A stretch of 64,000 bases of DNA from Viscum album (Eukaryota; Streptophyta; Magnoliopsida; Santalales; Viscaceae): the NCBI GenBank assembly GCA_963277665.1, contig OY728152.1, forward strand, positions 1,188,368,357-1,188,432,356. Reading direction: 5' to 3'. Under the pieces are notes generated by a model, which saw nothing but the letters and a program-made list of their open reading frames with translations, was not told the origin of the DNA and searched no databases. Every line of letters begins with the position of its first letter. The first letter of the stretch is position 1. The position numbers were made by a program, and so were the translations under genes. Below, piece by piece: positions 1 to 11,361 of this stretch.

Positions 1-399
1 ATGAACTATCCCTTAGGATAAGATCATCCCATAAGGATCATATTCTACCCCTTAATATTAAATTATTCTATTGAGAAGACTTTCCCCCATTTATGAATTT
101 ATCCCCCATATAATTATTTCTATCCCTTTTTTATTTCCAAAAAAAGAATGGAAAAAATTTCACAGTTCACTGAAATATTAGAATGAAAAATAGAAAAAAA
201 TACAAACGAATTATCTCATCATCCATAAAATATATGAATGAACATTCAAACAATCATAATTTTAAAATATTCAAACTAATCATATTTAGAATAATATTCA
301 TTCATTAAAAAGATTGGAATGTTTTAAAAAAGTTTGATAAACAAATAAATCAATATTAGAAATGGATAAATTTCAATCTTTATTCATTAAGATTTTCCC
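1..399. other. AT-rich sequence, probably the 3' part of element I; no gene seen
   Basis: This lies past the end of the extra frame of element I. It has no recognisable domain, polypurine tract or LTR end. It could be the 3' untranslated part of the copia element. Confidence 0.3.
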
Positions 400-1681
400 A
401 AAGGCCTTCATCTTCCTGAACTCATTATAATATTCCTCCAGCTTGTCAAAATTATTTTCTAGAGTCTTTAGTTTTTTAACTTCCCAGGACACCTTGTTGT
501 TATCTTACTTGAAAAATAAGAGTTCTGCTTAAAAAAAATTGAGTCTGGTCATTTTAACATCCATTTATTAAACCTTATTTCTCATAGAATTAAATTCATC
601 AGTTATATCATCAGTGTAATATAGTAAATATTTCCTAAAAATCACTCTTTTATCCATGTATTTAGATAAATGATTGAAGGATTCAGATGACTCAACCATA
701 AGATTCTTCACTTCATCAAATTTTCTATCACACATCTGAAAATATTTATCAACCTGATGAGACTATTTAACCATTTGGTTTCACACTTTTTTATGGATCT
801 GTGGGGTTTCTTGTAAAAGATTTAAATTAGATTCATTCTGAATCACATTCTCTATTAAATATTTTTATTGAATCTAATTTATGATTTATAATTTCCTGAA
901 TAAGATTTACTCTTACTTAAAGTATTGGGAAGTAAGGAATTTTTCTTTCTAGTATCTTCAATATAAGAAAAATATAGTCATATCCTTCAATAGATATGCT
1001 TCTGGAATATTCTGATTGATATTAGTTAACCACAAAAGGATTAAATTCAACTTGTACAAAATTCAAATTCCTTTACTTTCTTCTTTTATTTCTTTTATGT
1101 AGCCTTTTCAATTTCTTTAGAAACTTTCTTTTTATCAACTTCCTTATCTTATGATAATTCCTTGATATCCACATCATCAATGTCGATTTTATCAACAATC
1201 TTGGTATTTGAATTATGATATTCTTTATATGATGATGAAGCCTCTTCCTCTTCCAAAATTCCAGATGTTTCTTCTTTGTTAGCCTTTAAGGGAAAGTCAG
1301 ATGAGGATTCTACTGAAGATTATGATAAATCCTTATCAGAATGATTTTATTCCTTATCAGATGCCTCTTTATTCTCATATTGATCTTCCCCTTCTTAATA
1401 TTACACCTCTTCTTAGACCTCTTCTTATATTTATCTATACTCCACTCGTCTTCTTCTTCTTTCTCATCCTCTATGAAAAATATAATAGATTCATAGAATT
1501 CATGAACAATATCTAGATAAAACAAATCAAAGTCATTGTCTATTTTTTCTATGGAATCAGATTCCCAAACTTGAAAGAAAATTATATTATTTAGTGTGGA
1601 ATAGTAATCTTCCTAGCAGGATCTCTCAACTAATATTTCTATAAAAATATACCACTTATAATTGTATTGTTTTTTCTCCAT
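400..1681 (-). pseudogene. Degenerate extra reading frame after copia pol, charged and coiled-coil-like
   Basis: From the ATG at 1681 the minus strand gives a protein-like frame with several stops and at least two frame changes. The first part contains an acidic run (EDEKEEEDEW) followed by a basic stretch (KYKKRSKKR). The next part is rich in Ser, Glu, Asp and Lys. The last third (about 400-850) is Lys/Glu/Asn-rich with heptad-like hydrophobic spacing, for example EVKKLKTLENNFDKLEEYY. Most stops are TAA or TGA where CAA or CGA would fit. The position after RNase H on the same strand matches the extra (env-like) frame of SIRE elements, but no diagnostic motif was found, so the identity is open. 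It could also be a captured gene. Confidence 0.4.
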
Positions 1682-1806
1682 CAGATTATGATATGAAATT
1701 GACGAATCAGAAGGAAATGAAATATTTTAGTATTAGAAACTTACAGGGTGGAGCAAGTCAAGAGAAAAAGAATGGGAGAACCAATGTGGGTTATAGTTGT
1801 GTCCCT

Positions 1807-1816
1807 CTATATATAG
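1807..1816 (-). promoter_or_regulatory. Possible TATA box upstream of the extra frame
   Basis: The palindromic CTATATATAG lies about 126-135 bases upstream of the ATG at 1681. A pyrimidine-rich, untranslated-leader-like stretch lies between them. In DNA this AT-rich a TATA-like string is weak evidence on its own. Confidence 0.25.
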
Positions 1817-2660
1817 GAATTCGGGGTAACAATTTATCTTCCATAACAAAACCAATAGTTTAGATGAAAAATTCTTTGATATGATGGTTAATATAACTTC
1901 AAATAATGTTTTAAATAATTTTTTGAACTCTCGAGGTTTTTAAAACATTTTTCAAGTAAAGATGAATCCGATTAATTTTTTTAAAAAAAATTTAAAACAA
2001 AACAAAATTTTATAAAATTAAAAGTACAAAAAACAAATATTAAAATAATAATAATAATGATATTATGAGAAGACATAAAATTTTATAAGAGTACCTTTCA
2101 GAGTAGAAAGACCCATTGTTATGATTAATCTGTTCTTCTTGGTTTTTGTAAACTAAAAAAGTACGATATTTCTAAAATAAAGACTAAATATGATAGTTTT
2201 AATACAAAAAAATAATTATGATATTTTCATTATGACATAAAATTAGGATAGTTTTTCACAAAAAAATAAATGGGATATTTTTAGAAATAAATTTGATAGA
2301 AAAAATAAAATTATTACGAAAATTTAAATCTGAAAATTTTAAGAAGTTTTGTGTCAATAAATTTATTCTTAGAATCAAAGAATCATTTTTAGAATTATAA
2401 ATATGAAAATTTTATAAAACTTATTTGAGTCTGTAAAACTAATTATGAAGAAAAGTTTAGAAAAGATAACATTTTTATAAAAATAAAATTTTAAAAAATA
2501 ATTTTTTTGAAAAACGTCAATCATATGTACTCCCCATGTGAAAATGATTAATATAATTTAAGGAGATTAGAAAACCTGATGTAAATATGAATAATTAATT
2601 TACATTTATAATTCATATATTGTGTTTAATGTATTCAAATTTAGTATAATGAAGAGGTTT
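1817..2660. other. AT-rich spacer between RNase H and the extra frame
   Basis: No reading frame or domain could be recognised. It lies between the end of the RNase H trace and the TATA-like box and is probably a non-coding part of element I. Confidence 0.4.
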
Positions 2661-4304
2661 TTAAAAAATATCCGCATGTTGTTTATGCGTTCTGATGAAT
2701 TGTAAAATAATATCTCCTTTAAGTGTGTGATCCTGAAGGAAATGGTATCTTATATCTATGTGATTATAACTTGAGTGATGTTTGGGTTTTTTAATTAAAT
2801 AAATGTAAATTGTTTTATAATAAAGTATTTTAGTTTTTGTAAAACTCATTCCCTAGTTAGTGAGTTTGTGTTGCATCCACAACACTTGAGCACAACAACT
2901 GCCAGCTGCTACATATTCAACTTCAGTAGTGGAAAGTCCTACTGACTTTTGTTTCTTAAAAGGCCATTAAACTAATTAATCTCTAAAGAAATGAAAAGTT
3001 ACAAATTTACTTTTCCTATATATTCTATAACCCCCAAAGTGATCATCCTAAAAACTTTTTAATTCACAAATATTTTGAGAAAAATAGAAAATTTTTATAT
3101 CCATAGTTTTCTTAATATAACAAAAATTTCATTTTACTACATTTAAATTGAGTTATTTTAAATATTATTAATATCTTTCAAATAATCATACAAAAAATTG
3201 TAAATTTGGATGACTATTAGTTAATTAAAGTAATATTCCTATCATATATCTAAAAATATTTTGATCAACTGGTTTCTTAGACTCAACTAGATTATGGGTA
3301 TTGGAGGTAGCAATAAGTGTAATAATAATTTTATTATTATCATATCCAAATTTATTATGAATATATTTTATATTTTTATGTTATTATAAAAAATTTCCTT
3401 CTAGTTTTGTGATATTTGAAAACCAAGGAAATATGTTAATACACCCATTATACTCATTTTAAACTCAAATTCCACAAGGTATGAGAAGGAATATATTAAA
3501 TATTGTTGATTAGAATAAAATATAATGTCATAAACATAAATTTTTACAATCATAATATTTTTGTTAACTTATTTTATAAAATGTTTTGGATCCGAAGCTC
3601 CCTTACCAAAAATTTTTCGTAACAAAAATACTATTAAGCTATCATTTGAGGCTCTATGGGAATATTTAAGTTCATATAATGATTTGGTAAGTTTAAAAAC
3701 ATATTCATATGTTTTTTATTTTCAAAACCATGGGTTTTCTCGACATAAAATTCCTCCTAAATATATCTGTTAAGAAAATAACACATCACATCCATTTGAA
3801 AAATTTTAAAATTAAAGAATGATGCAAAATATGTAAGTATTCCGATAGCTTATTATCTTACTAAAAGAGAATAATATTCTTCATAATCAATTCCATATTT
3901 TTTATTATAACTTTTTTCCACAAGTCTAGATTTTTTCTAAGAATTATGAAATTCTCATCACATTTATTCTGAAAAACCTATTTTACTCCAATTATATAAT
4001 TTTTTGACGGTCATTTAACTAAATTAAAGTCTTTGTTTCTCTTAAACTCATTGAGTTCATCATGTATTTATTTAATCAAATCTTCATCACTTAAATCCTC
4101 ATCAGGATTCTTAAGTTCAAATTGGGATAAGAAATATAGATGTTCAATTTCATTTATTAAAGAACTTCCAGTCCTAACTAGTTGATCAACATCACCAATG
4201 ATACTCTCACTAGTATGATTCCTAAGAAACAACTGACTTCTTGTGTTTTTAAAAATTTTGTTCTTAAACAATAGGTGTAAAATATTTTTAAGGAGTAACT
4301 TCAA
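2661..4304 (-). pseudogene. Copia reverse transcriptase and RNase H (dead)
   Basis: In sense order, 4304-4068 is the SIRE-type linker into RT (RNHTSESIIGD, then FLSQFELKNPDEDLSDED). Around 3550-3480 is a decayed catalytic box reading YVYDIIF where copia has YVDDII. Around 2965-2850 is the RNase H segment (KSVGLSTTEVEYVAAG, then AQVLWMQHKL). At 2849-2661 is the RNase H tail containing HSSYNHIDIRYHFL and HADIF. In the family this unit copies element RNA and removes the RNA strand. Frame shifts and stops are frequent and the catalytic Asp is changed to Tyr, so no activity is expected. Confidence 0.8.
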
Positions 4305-4449
4305 GAACTAATTCTTGAGATATTTACTTATGTGAATATGCTTCTTAAAATGGCTTAAAATTAGTTTTAGAAACAACATACAAGGATCTTGGTTGAGGTT
4401 GTTTGAAGAAAAAAGGTCATGTTTCATCATACTTAACATGTATTGTTTC

Positions 4450-5300
4450 CAAAAAAATACAATATTTTTTATTGAAAAATATATATGCCTTAGAATTAGT
4501 GGAATAACCTAAATATATTAATTTAATTGATTTGGGTGAAAATTTGTGTAATTTATCTTTAGCATTCAGGATGAATACTTTGCATCCAAAAAATTTGAAG
4601 TATTAAACATTTGGTTTTCATCCAGTACACAACTCATAAAGAATTTTATTAAGAAATTGTCTATTCAAAACTCTATTTATAGTATAGAAAGTAGTAATAT
4701 TTTCTTCTTCCCAAAAATGTTTACCAACTGAGTATTCACTCAGCATGGTACTTCTTATTTCTTAAGAAATTCTATTTCTTATTTCAACTACACCATTTTT
4801 ATAGGGGGTTCTAGGGGCTAAAAAGTTGTGTTATATACCTTTCTTACTACAAAATTTTCAAGACCACAATTTTAAAATTCACAAACATGATCACTATGAA
4901 TAGTTGCCATGGAGTGGTTTTTCTAAATTTTAACATAGGCTACAAAAGTTTTAAAATATCAAAATCTTCAAATTTATTTATGAGGAAACAAACCCATGTA
5001 TATCTATTATAATCATCAAATAATAAATATACATAGTATTTTCCACAAATAATTATAGTATGTGTAGGACAAAATAAGTCTATGTACACTAACTATAAAG
5101 CATCATAAGTTGAAACTTCACTAATAGTTTAAAAACATTACTTATGTTTCTTACCATACTGACAAGGGTCATAAACTTTTGATGTATCAAACCAATGTTT
5201 TAATAAATATTTTAAAAGTCATTTCTTAGTAAAATTAGATAATATTATTTGGTTACAATGACCTAAAATTCTATTTCATAACCAAAATTGATCTTCCATT
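4450..5300 (-). pseudogene. Copia integrase core and C-terminal part (dead)
   Basis: Sense translation of about 4915-4730 gives HSDHVCEF, then PLEPPIKMV and later EVPC*VNTQLV, matching the SDxGxEF and TPxQNGVxERKNR blocks of copia integrase. Around 4660-4480 it reads ILYELCTG followed by YFKFFGCKVFILNAKDKL, KFSPKS and YLGYSTNSKAY, the conserved C-terminal block of SIRE-type integrases. The integrase joins the cDNA ends to the target. Stops replace Gln and Arg codons throughout. It lies directly before the RT linker, as expected in copia. Confidence 0.75.
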
Positions 5301-5760
5301 TCACTAAGTCGAGGTAAGTCTTGGATCCTAAGTTATTCTTAATTACGTGTATAAAATTCTCATGACGATTGAGAGAAAGAATAAATTATTCCTTGGAACT
5401 ATGTATGGGACATTTATCATTCCTAAAATTCAAAATGTAACCTTTTTCAAATAATTTACTTATTCTTATATGGTTGTTCTTACGACCTTCAATAAAAAAA
5501 CATTTTAAATAAGGGTTTTCCAAGAAAAATGTTACATATTCTGATAATATATCCTTGAGTATTATCTCAGAATGTTTCTTTACCACCATTCATATTTATT
5601 ATCTTCTTAAAGAAGTCTTTGTTTCTAGTTATATACTAGGAATATCCACTATCCATGTACTATATATTCTTGTTGTTGGTACTACCTATATTTTCTGAAA
5701 AAAGACCATACTTTCAGAATCCAAAACTTCTTGGGTATGATGATGTTAGAAAATAAAACT
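5301..5760 (-). pseudogene. Copia aspartic protease and pre-integrase segment (dead)
   Basis: Around 5660-5600 the sense strand reads MDSGYS*YITRNKDFF, the remnant of the WxLDSGCSxHMTG protease site; the catalytic DSG codons are at 5645-5653. At 5589-5386 an open frame contains ISKLFEKGYILNFRNDKC, equivalent to the LLSISQLCDxGYxVxF block that follows the protease and precedes the zinc-binding part of copia integrase. The protease would cleave Gag-Pol. The in-frame stop directly after the active site shows the gene is broken. Confidence 0.7.
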
Positions 5761-6367
5761 TTAGGAATCCACACATGCCTTAAAACATAATATTTATGAA
5801 AACCTAGTCATTGAATTTTTTGAAAATCAATTATTTTTCCAATCTCCGCCACTTTTAAATTTAGCGAAAAACGTGCACTTTATGTAATAAATAAATTGTT
5901 ATGAAAATTGGTTTTTTATATAAAATCCCCATTCTAGAACTAATTCCATGGGCAAGAATTTGTTTATAAATTTTATCAATGTTTTCATTACCAATAGTAA
6001 TGTTTGATAAAAGTTTCATATAATAATAAATTTTATATTTTAGTTTTACAACAAAATTATTATATTCTTCTGTAATAGTTGTGGAACTAAGTTATTCGAA
6101 ACTAGTTTTTAAAATATCTTTCTCAGAAATAAATTTTTATTAATATTCAGAAATTGTTTTTTTTTCGTAATTTTACTTATAAATTAATATTGAGAGATTT
6201 TATGTTTAATTACCCCAAAAATTTATTATCAAATAAAACTTATCTAGTTTAGATTTAGAATTATCAATGTGTTTGAAAATTTTACAATTATTATTTTCTA
6301 AATGTTTTAAGAAATTAGAAACTTAATCGTAAGAAGGAAAATAAATATTATCACTGGATGAGAAAAA
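5761..6367 (-). other. Decayed gag-protease junction of element I
   Basis: This lies between the protease remnant and the zinc-knuckle frame of gag. No motif could be read with confidence. By position it should be the C-terminal gag / N-terminal protease linker. Confidence 0.3.
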
Positions 6368-7690
6368 TTATTCATCCAAATATGTATAATATTTCTCATC
6401 AGGATAATTATAACTCAAGGACATGTTGGTAAGGGATTCAGCTATGTGTACATTTTCCATGAAATAATGATTAACATTGGGTATATTAGAAAAAATAACT
6501 AAGTTTATCTGTTTTGAACTTTCATTATTAGAAGAAAACTCATAAGAATCTACACCATTGGTAATATATGTGTACGAGGTTTTTGACCCTTTCTTACCTT
6601 TGGATTTGAAATAATTTTTAGCAATCCTTCCTAAATTTCTTTCTTTTTTATATTTCCTCTTTGTCTTTGTACAATCTGGTCGGATATGCCTATCTTTCTG
6701 GCATTTATAACACGTAACTTCATCTTTCTTATCATATTTTTCCTTGACACTTTTTATAATGAAATTTAGAGTATTTATTTCCAACTATAATGTTTATCCT
6801 TCTTTTGAGGTTAGTTAACTCATTTTTAGAATGTTCAGAAGCATATGAATCTGACCAGACAATAACTTTCTTCTTTCTTGATGATTTAGAAAATTTATCA
6901 GAATATAGAGCATTAGTGGGTAATGTAGATGTTGTAGAAAAGGAAACACAACAAAATTTATGTTTCTGTTTATCAGCATATCTTTTGAGTCTACCCTCAT
7001 ACTATATAAGGAATCCAATGAGATCAAATAATGTAAGATTATTCAAGTTTCTTATCTCATCAATAATAGTTCCTTTTGACCCCCATTAATTGTGAATGAT
7101 ATGAATAATTTTATCAAAAAGTATCTAATCATCAAGACCATTATCACTAGTAGATTGTAAACTGTTTATTATATTAATGAACCTATGAGGAATATTTACA
7201 ATATATTTTCTTGGTAATATGTTAAAGGTTTGATAGTTAGCTCTAAGTATTTCTCTGTGAGTCTCAAAAACATTAGATGTACAAAAATTTTTAATCTCAT
7301 GATTTTTCTATATACTATTAGAAGATTCAAAATAAGAAATATGACTATAAATTATTCTTGTCATAGAACATAAAAAATAATATTTACTCTATAATTAAAT
7401 GGATATTTCTTTTTTTCATTATGTGTAAAACCCGTGACTTACTTCTCAGAAATCTTATAATCTCTAGTTAGCATTAAAAAATTTTCAACCCCAATGTGGA
7501 TAACAAATTTTTTCATCCTATCCCTCCAGTAATCATAATCAGCACCATAAAATACTGGTAGTCTTTTTGGATTATGATTACATATAGATCTGACATTAAG
7601 ACCTTCCACGTTAAAAAAATATAAATATTTTTTCCACAAATAAATGTTAGTATAACAAAACTTTATAAACAAAAATGTTTATATAAAAAA
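6368..7690 (-). pseudogene. Copia gag (capsid/nucleocapsid), broken
   Basis: The 7672-7439 frame contains RLPVFYGADYDYWRDRMKKF, the PxFxGxNYxxWxxRM block at the start of copia gag. The 6784-6368 frame (138 codons) contains CYKCQKDRHIRPDC, a complete CX2CX4HX4C zinc knuckle that binds element RNA. The part between is split over at least two frames (for example 7027-6815). Gag forms the virus-like particle. It lies just after the PBS, first in the internal region as expected. Confidence 0.8.
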
Positions 7691-7753
7691 TTTAACAAAC
7701 TTGAAATAGTAAAGAAAGTGAAAACTCAGTAATCTGTAGTTGTAGTAACCTAC

Positions 7754-7765
7754 TGTGATACCAAT
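7754..7765 (-). promoter_or_regulatory. Primer-binding site of element I (initiator tRNA-Met type)
   Basis: The sense strand reads TTGGTATCACAG, close to TGGTATCAGAGC, the complement of plant initiator-Met tRNA. It lies about 30 bases inside the inferred LTR end, further than the usual 2-5, so a small insertion or a slightly misplaced LTR end is possible. Confidence 0.6.
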
Positions 7766-7838
7766 CCTATGATCCATATATCTTTAACACTGATTGTTCT
7801 ATTGATATAATATACTTAGATTTTTATACGTACAAGAT

Positions 7839-7850
7839 GGGGGGGGGGGG
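7839..7850 (+). repeat. Poly-G tract (12 G) near the LTR end
   Basis: A run of 12 G sits in the context CAAGAT-poly(G)-TAATT. The same motif with 13 G occurs at 21776-21788 in the solo LTR. This is a hallmark position in SIRE-like LTRs (family knowledge). Confidence 0.9.
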
Positions 7851-8524
7851 TAATTGTATTTCAAAAAACTTGTTTTAACGAATTAAACTAAAATCCTATT
7901 GATGTATGTTATCAAACTCAAACTCAGTCCGATTAACAAAGTCATAGAATCAGAATAACCACATTTTTTATTATATTAGAGTAAAAATAATAGTAAATGT
8001 TAATCTGATTTATCAAACTAGTTTTATTATCATAATTAGAATAATAATAATAAAACAAACCTTAATAGAAATTTGAATACAATGATCAAATTTTTTATTA
8101 CGTGTAGTGGAATTGAAACTTATAAAAACAATAAAATTGAATATCTATGTAAAAGTAATAATGAATTATAAGCTATAATAAAAAATACAACTCTTTTAAC
8201 CTAAAGAGTAAGGTAATCGATAACCCTTACTAAAGGTATCCACTCTTTTATACTTATAGTAAAGTCTGTACTTCCTTATTAAGAATGTAATAAATTAGAA
8301 GATCATATTTTCACCATATTTCTATCCCTGGAAGCCCTCAATACAATGATTGAATCTGTCTTACTATCCCCATATGCCCTTGATTTGAAGATCAGATTCT
8401 CCATCTTCCTATCCCGAAAGACATCACTCGTTAGGATAGTCAAATGAAAGATAAAATTACAAAATGTTGTAATGATACAACTTGATAAGGTATCCTTATA
8501 ACTAATCTCTCTAAATAATTAAAA

Positions 8525-8540
8525 AAGACTAAGAACTAGC
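8525..8540 (+). repeat. Target-site duplication of the SINE, left copy
   Basis: AAGACTAAGAACTAGC is identical to 9235-9250. It is the signature of target-primed reverse transcription rather than LTR integration, which gives 5 bp. Confidence 0.85.
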
Positions 8541-8928
8541 CTTCCTGAATGGCCCGAAGGCCTTCATTTTTATTTATTTTTTATAACCCCCCTTTCAAGG
8601 GATGAGGGGGAACCCTTACAAGGCCCGTAGGCTCAGAGATTACATGGCCCGTAGGCTTAGGAGATTACATGACCCGAAGGTCTTAGGGAATTTAACCAGA
8701 CTATCTAAAAGGAACTTCCCCTACTGATCATCTACAACCTGATAGTGACTCTCCACCTTTGCATGACCGTCTGGCTAGGTGTCCCATGCAAGCACAGGCT
8801 GGTACCGATGGCATAGCCATACCCTCTCATTCGGACAATCCATTTGGCTCTGCTCTGGTGATTGAACCTTCTCTGAATCCTCTTCTGGGACTACTTTTTT
8901 GTAGTGTGTCTGGGGCCTACATTCATGT

Positions 8929-9058
8929 GGCCCGAAGGCCTTGGGTGGCCCGAAGGCCTTAAGGTGGCCCGAAGGCCTTGAGAATCAACTTGCCCAAAGG
9001 CCTTGGGTGGCCTGAAAGCCTTGCAGGACCCGAGGACCAAACCGGTGGCCCGAAGGCC
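8929..9058 (+). repeat. GGCCCGAAGGCC palindrome-like repeat cluster
   Basis: Perfect GGCCCGAAGGCC units occur at 8929-8940, 8947-8958, 8966-8977 and 9047-9058, with decayed versions between them and one more at 8551-8562. Each unit can fold as GGCC/GGCC around a short CGAA-type loop. Spacing is 18-19 bases in the tight part. Confidence 0.9.
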
Positions 9059-9167
9059 CATATGGATGAATAGTTCCTACTACTATAGTACCTAACAGTA
9101 ACTGCTACAATGCTTGCTACAATACTACTACAGTGCTGCTATAGTACCCAGAAATATGCCTCCACCC

Positions 9168-9222
9168 GGATTTGATCTCAGGTCTCTTGGATGCACCTAA
9201 CGAGTCCTCACCAACTGGGCTG
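9168..9222 (-). promoter_or_regulatory. Internal polymerase III promoter (boxes A and B) of the SINE
   Basis: Box A CAGCCCAGTTGG differs from the consensus TRGYNNARNNGG only at the first base. Box B AGATCAAATCC matches 8 of 11 positions of GGTTCGANNCC. Spacing and distance from the 5' end fit a tRNA head. Confidence 0.7.
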
Positions 9223-9234
9223 AGGCTCTTGTGC

Positions 9235-9250
9235 AAGACTAAGAACTAGC
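9235..9250 (+). repeat. Target-site duplication of the SINE, right copy
   Basis: Exact second copy of AAGACTAAGAACTAGC, directly after the tRNA-like 5' end of the SINE. Confidence 0.85.
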
Positions 9251-10085
9251 TATTCATGTTTAGTAATCTTCATAAAATTTGATGGAGAATGTAATCAACC
9301 AGGTCTTACTATGTAATGAACCAACTCCAATCTTTTCAAATAACCCAGCTTTTATAGGCATCCTCCCAATGGTCATATTAAAGTCATGTTTTCATGTTTT
9401 TTGTAATGTAATCAGACATCTAAAATGTAACAGTTCATAGAAATTGAATTTCCAATGTCATATTGATTAACCTTATTAAAGTGTTAAAGATACTCCTTAA
9501 ATTATAAATAAGCTTTTGAATATGATTATAAACATCAATTAGTCTGATGGACTTCCATATGATTGTAATTATGATAATATTTATGATGGTTAGTCTGATT
9601 GTATTTTTACTAGTATTAGTTCTATTTGAAGAAATTTTTTTCAGTAAAAAATACATGACCAAAGTCTAACTTCTAGTCCAATATTGGTGAATTAAATTTA
9701 TTAGACAAATAATCATTATGATAATCATAATGAAGAAATGTAAATTTTATATTCATAGTATATTAAAAAACTATTCTAAGTATGATAAAAAGAAATTTTT
9801 TCTATAAAAAAATGATAAAAAAATTTGGACATAAAAATTTAGTGAACAAGTTTTAAGAATGTGTTTTTGATTTCCAAAAATAAATGAATAGAAAATTAAT
9901 AAGTATAACTTCTCACTCAAAATTTTTTTTATATACAAAGTAAAATGGTATCGTCAGTAGTTTCAATAACCTTTTAACTATATGCTTATTACAGTTGATT
10001 TATAACAAATATTATAATCTAAAACTTACTCAAAATACATGTAGACTTCGGGAGATTACACATCCATATTCTTTAACATTCAATA

Positions 10086-11133
10086 ATCCTCAATCTACTT
10101 TTAACAAATTAATATAAAATCTTTATTTAGAAATTCAGAACTCTCCTTTGCGGTAAAAAAATACCATCATTGCTTTCATTCATTTTTTTGACTTAAAACA
10201 CCAGGCTATCTCAATACAGTCAACTATTATCCAAAAAATATTTTAAGCTTATTTCAGCCATCAATCACAGTAGCCTCACCTTCAACCCATGTTATCTTCT
10301 AAATATTTTTATTACAAAATATTTATAGTGGATGAATTTGAAACTTTAAAAAAATTCATCAAAAAATCCACTAATCTTAATGAGTCAATAATTAGTATAG
10401 AAAGTATCCTCAAATTTCAATAACATAAATAATATCCATTTTAATAACTTAATTTGAATATATTATTAATCGTGAGAAACTATGTTCTTTCAACACTAAA
10501 TTTTATGAGGTCTTAATTATAAATACACAATACCAGAAGGGAATAATTAATAAAGGATAATGTGTGTGATTCATATCACATGTTGATCCAATTGATACAA
10601 CATGTTCATGATAACAATAGGATTCAATTGGTATATTTGATTTTCTAGTCTTCACTAGGAATTGTCTTTATTATATGACACTAATCATATTTTACATTCT
10701 CATATATTTTTATTCCTTATTTTCTATTTTTTTAATAAACAATATTGATATCATCATTATAATGGGGATGCCACATGTAAAAAAAACTAACATTTTAAAC
10801 AAATTTTAGTGTCTTATAATGAAATAATTATTATACAATATAATTAGATTATAAAAAAATTAAAAAATATCAATTTATTGATGAATTTGATATTCAATAA
10901 ACCTATCTTCCCTCGTCTATAGGATCAATCACAATAAATTAATGGATTGTTACAACTATTTGAATTCCAAAATTATCATGACACCATTTAAAAATTTCAA
11001 ATATGGTTTTAATAATTGTATCACTCAAAATATGTCTTCACACAACCTATACTTCATCACATCAAAATTTATAACAAGATTCATATTTGAATTTTTTATA
11101 ATGGATACCTGAAATATATTTTTGATCATGATT
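10086..11133. other. AT-rich spacer between elements I and II; nothing recognised
   Basis: No domain, PBS, TATA-type promoter or tandem repeat stands out. It may be old repeat sequence. Confidence 0.4.
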
Positions 11134-11361
11134 AACTTTGTAAATACCCGAACTTTTGAATAATATTTGTCTCCTAAATTTGTGTTTTATTTTATTTTAT
11201 ACTCAAAAAACTATATCCTTTCATTAATAAAGTGAGTATAACTAAAATGATACCATAGGGTTTCGACTATTATATGACTGTTGGAAACTATACTCTTAAC
11301 ATTATGATTATTGTTTATAAATAAAGATGATAATGGTTTATTAACACAGAAAGGAAAGTCG

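Larger units (their letters stand above)
8541..9234 (-). mobile_element. tRNA-headed SINE-like retroposon, 694 bp, GC-rich
   Basis: The 16-bp direct repeat AAGACTAAGAACTAGC flanks it at 8525-8540 and 9235-9250, defining the insert exactly. On the minus strand the insert starts at 9234. Twelve bases in is a box A (CAGCCCAGTTGG, 9222-9211), and box B (AGATCAAATCC, 9178-9168) follows with tRNA-like spacing of 55 bases, as expected for a polymerase III promoter of a tRNA-derived SINE. The body contains repeated GGCCCGAAGGCC units, two GGCCCGTAGGC variants and an A-rich stretch near its 3' end (about 8582-8565). No coding frame is convincing. It is longer and far more GC-rich than typical plant SINEs and than the surrounding DNA. 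Confidence 0.75.
1..10085 (-). mobile_element. Ty1/copia element I (SIRE/Maximus-like), 5' part, degenerate
   Basis: A minus-strand copia retrotransposon reads from its 5' LTR (7795-10085) through the PBS (about 7754-7765), gag, protease, integrase, RT and RNase H to an additional reading frame near 400-1681; the 3' LTR is beyond the left edge. The order protease-integrase-RT-RNase H is diagnostic of Ty1/copia. The linker before RT, the poly-C/poly-G tract near the LTR end and a coding-like frame after RNase H all resemble the SIRE/Maximus lineage (family knowledge). All frames carry stops and frameshifts, so the copy is dead. The LTR is itself broken by a SINE at 8541-9234. Confidence 0.85.
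7795..10085 (-). mobile_element. 5' LTR of copia element I, interrupted by a SINE
   Basis: The plus strand starts TGTTCTATTGATA and ends near CATTCAATA. It aligns in order with the solo LTR at 21735-23335: the TGTT end, CAAGA plus poly-G about 45 bases in, an AACCxAAAGAG block, CTATCCCTGAAAGCCC-like text and CCAATGGTCATATT. After removing the 694-bp SINE and one 16-bp duplication copy, the length is 1581 bp against 1601 bp for the solo LTR, which supports both ends. The far end is placed by that alignment only and may be off by tens of bases. Confidence 0.7.

Noticed and set aside
8759..8962. 67-aa open frame on the plus strand
   Set aside because: It lies inside the SINE, opposite to its orientation, and ends in the GGCCCGAAGGCC repeats (ARRPWVARRP); a by-product of GC-rich repeats.
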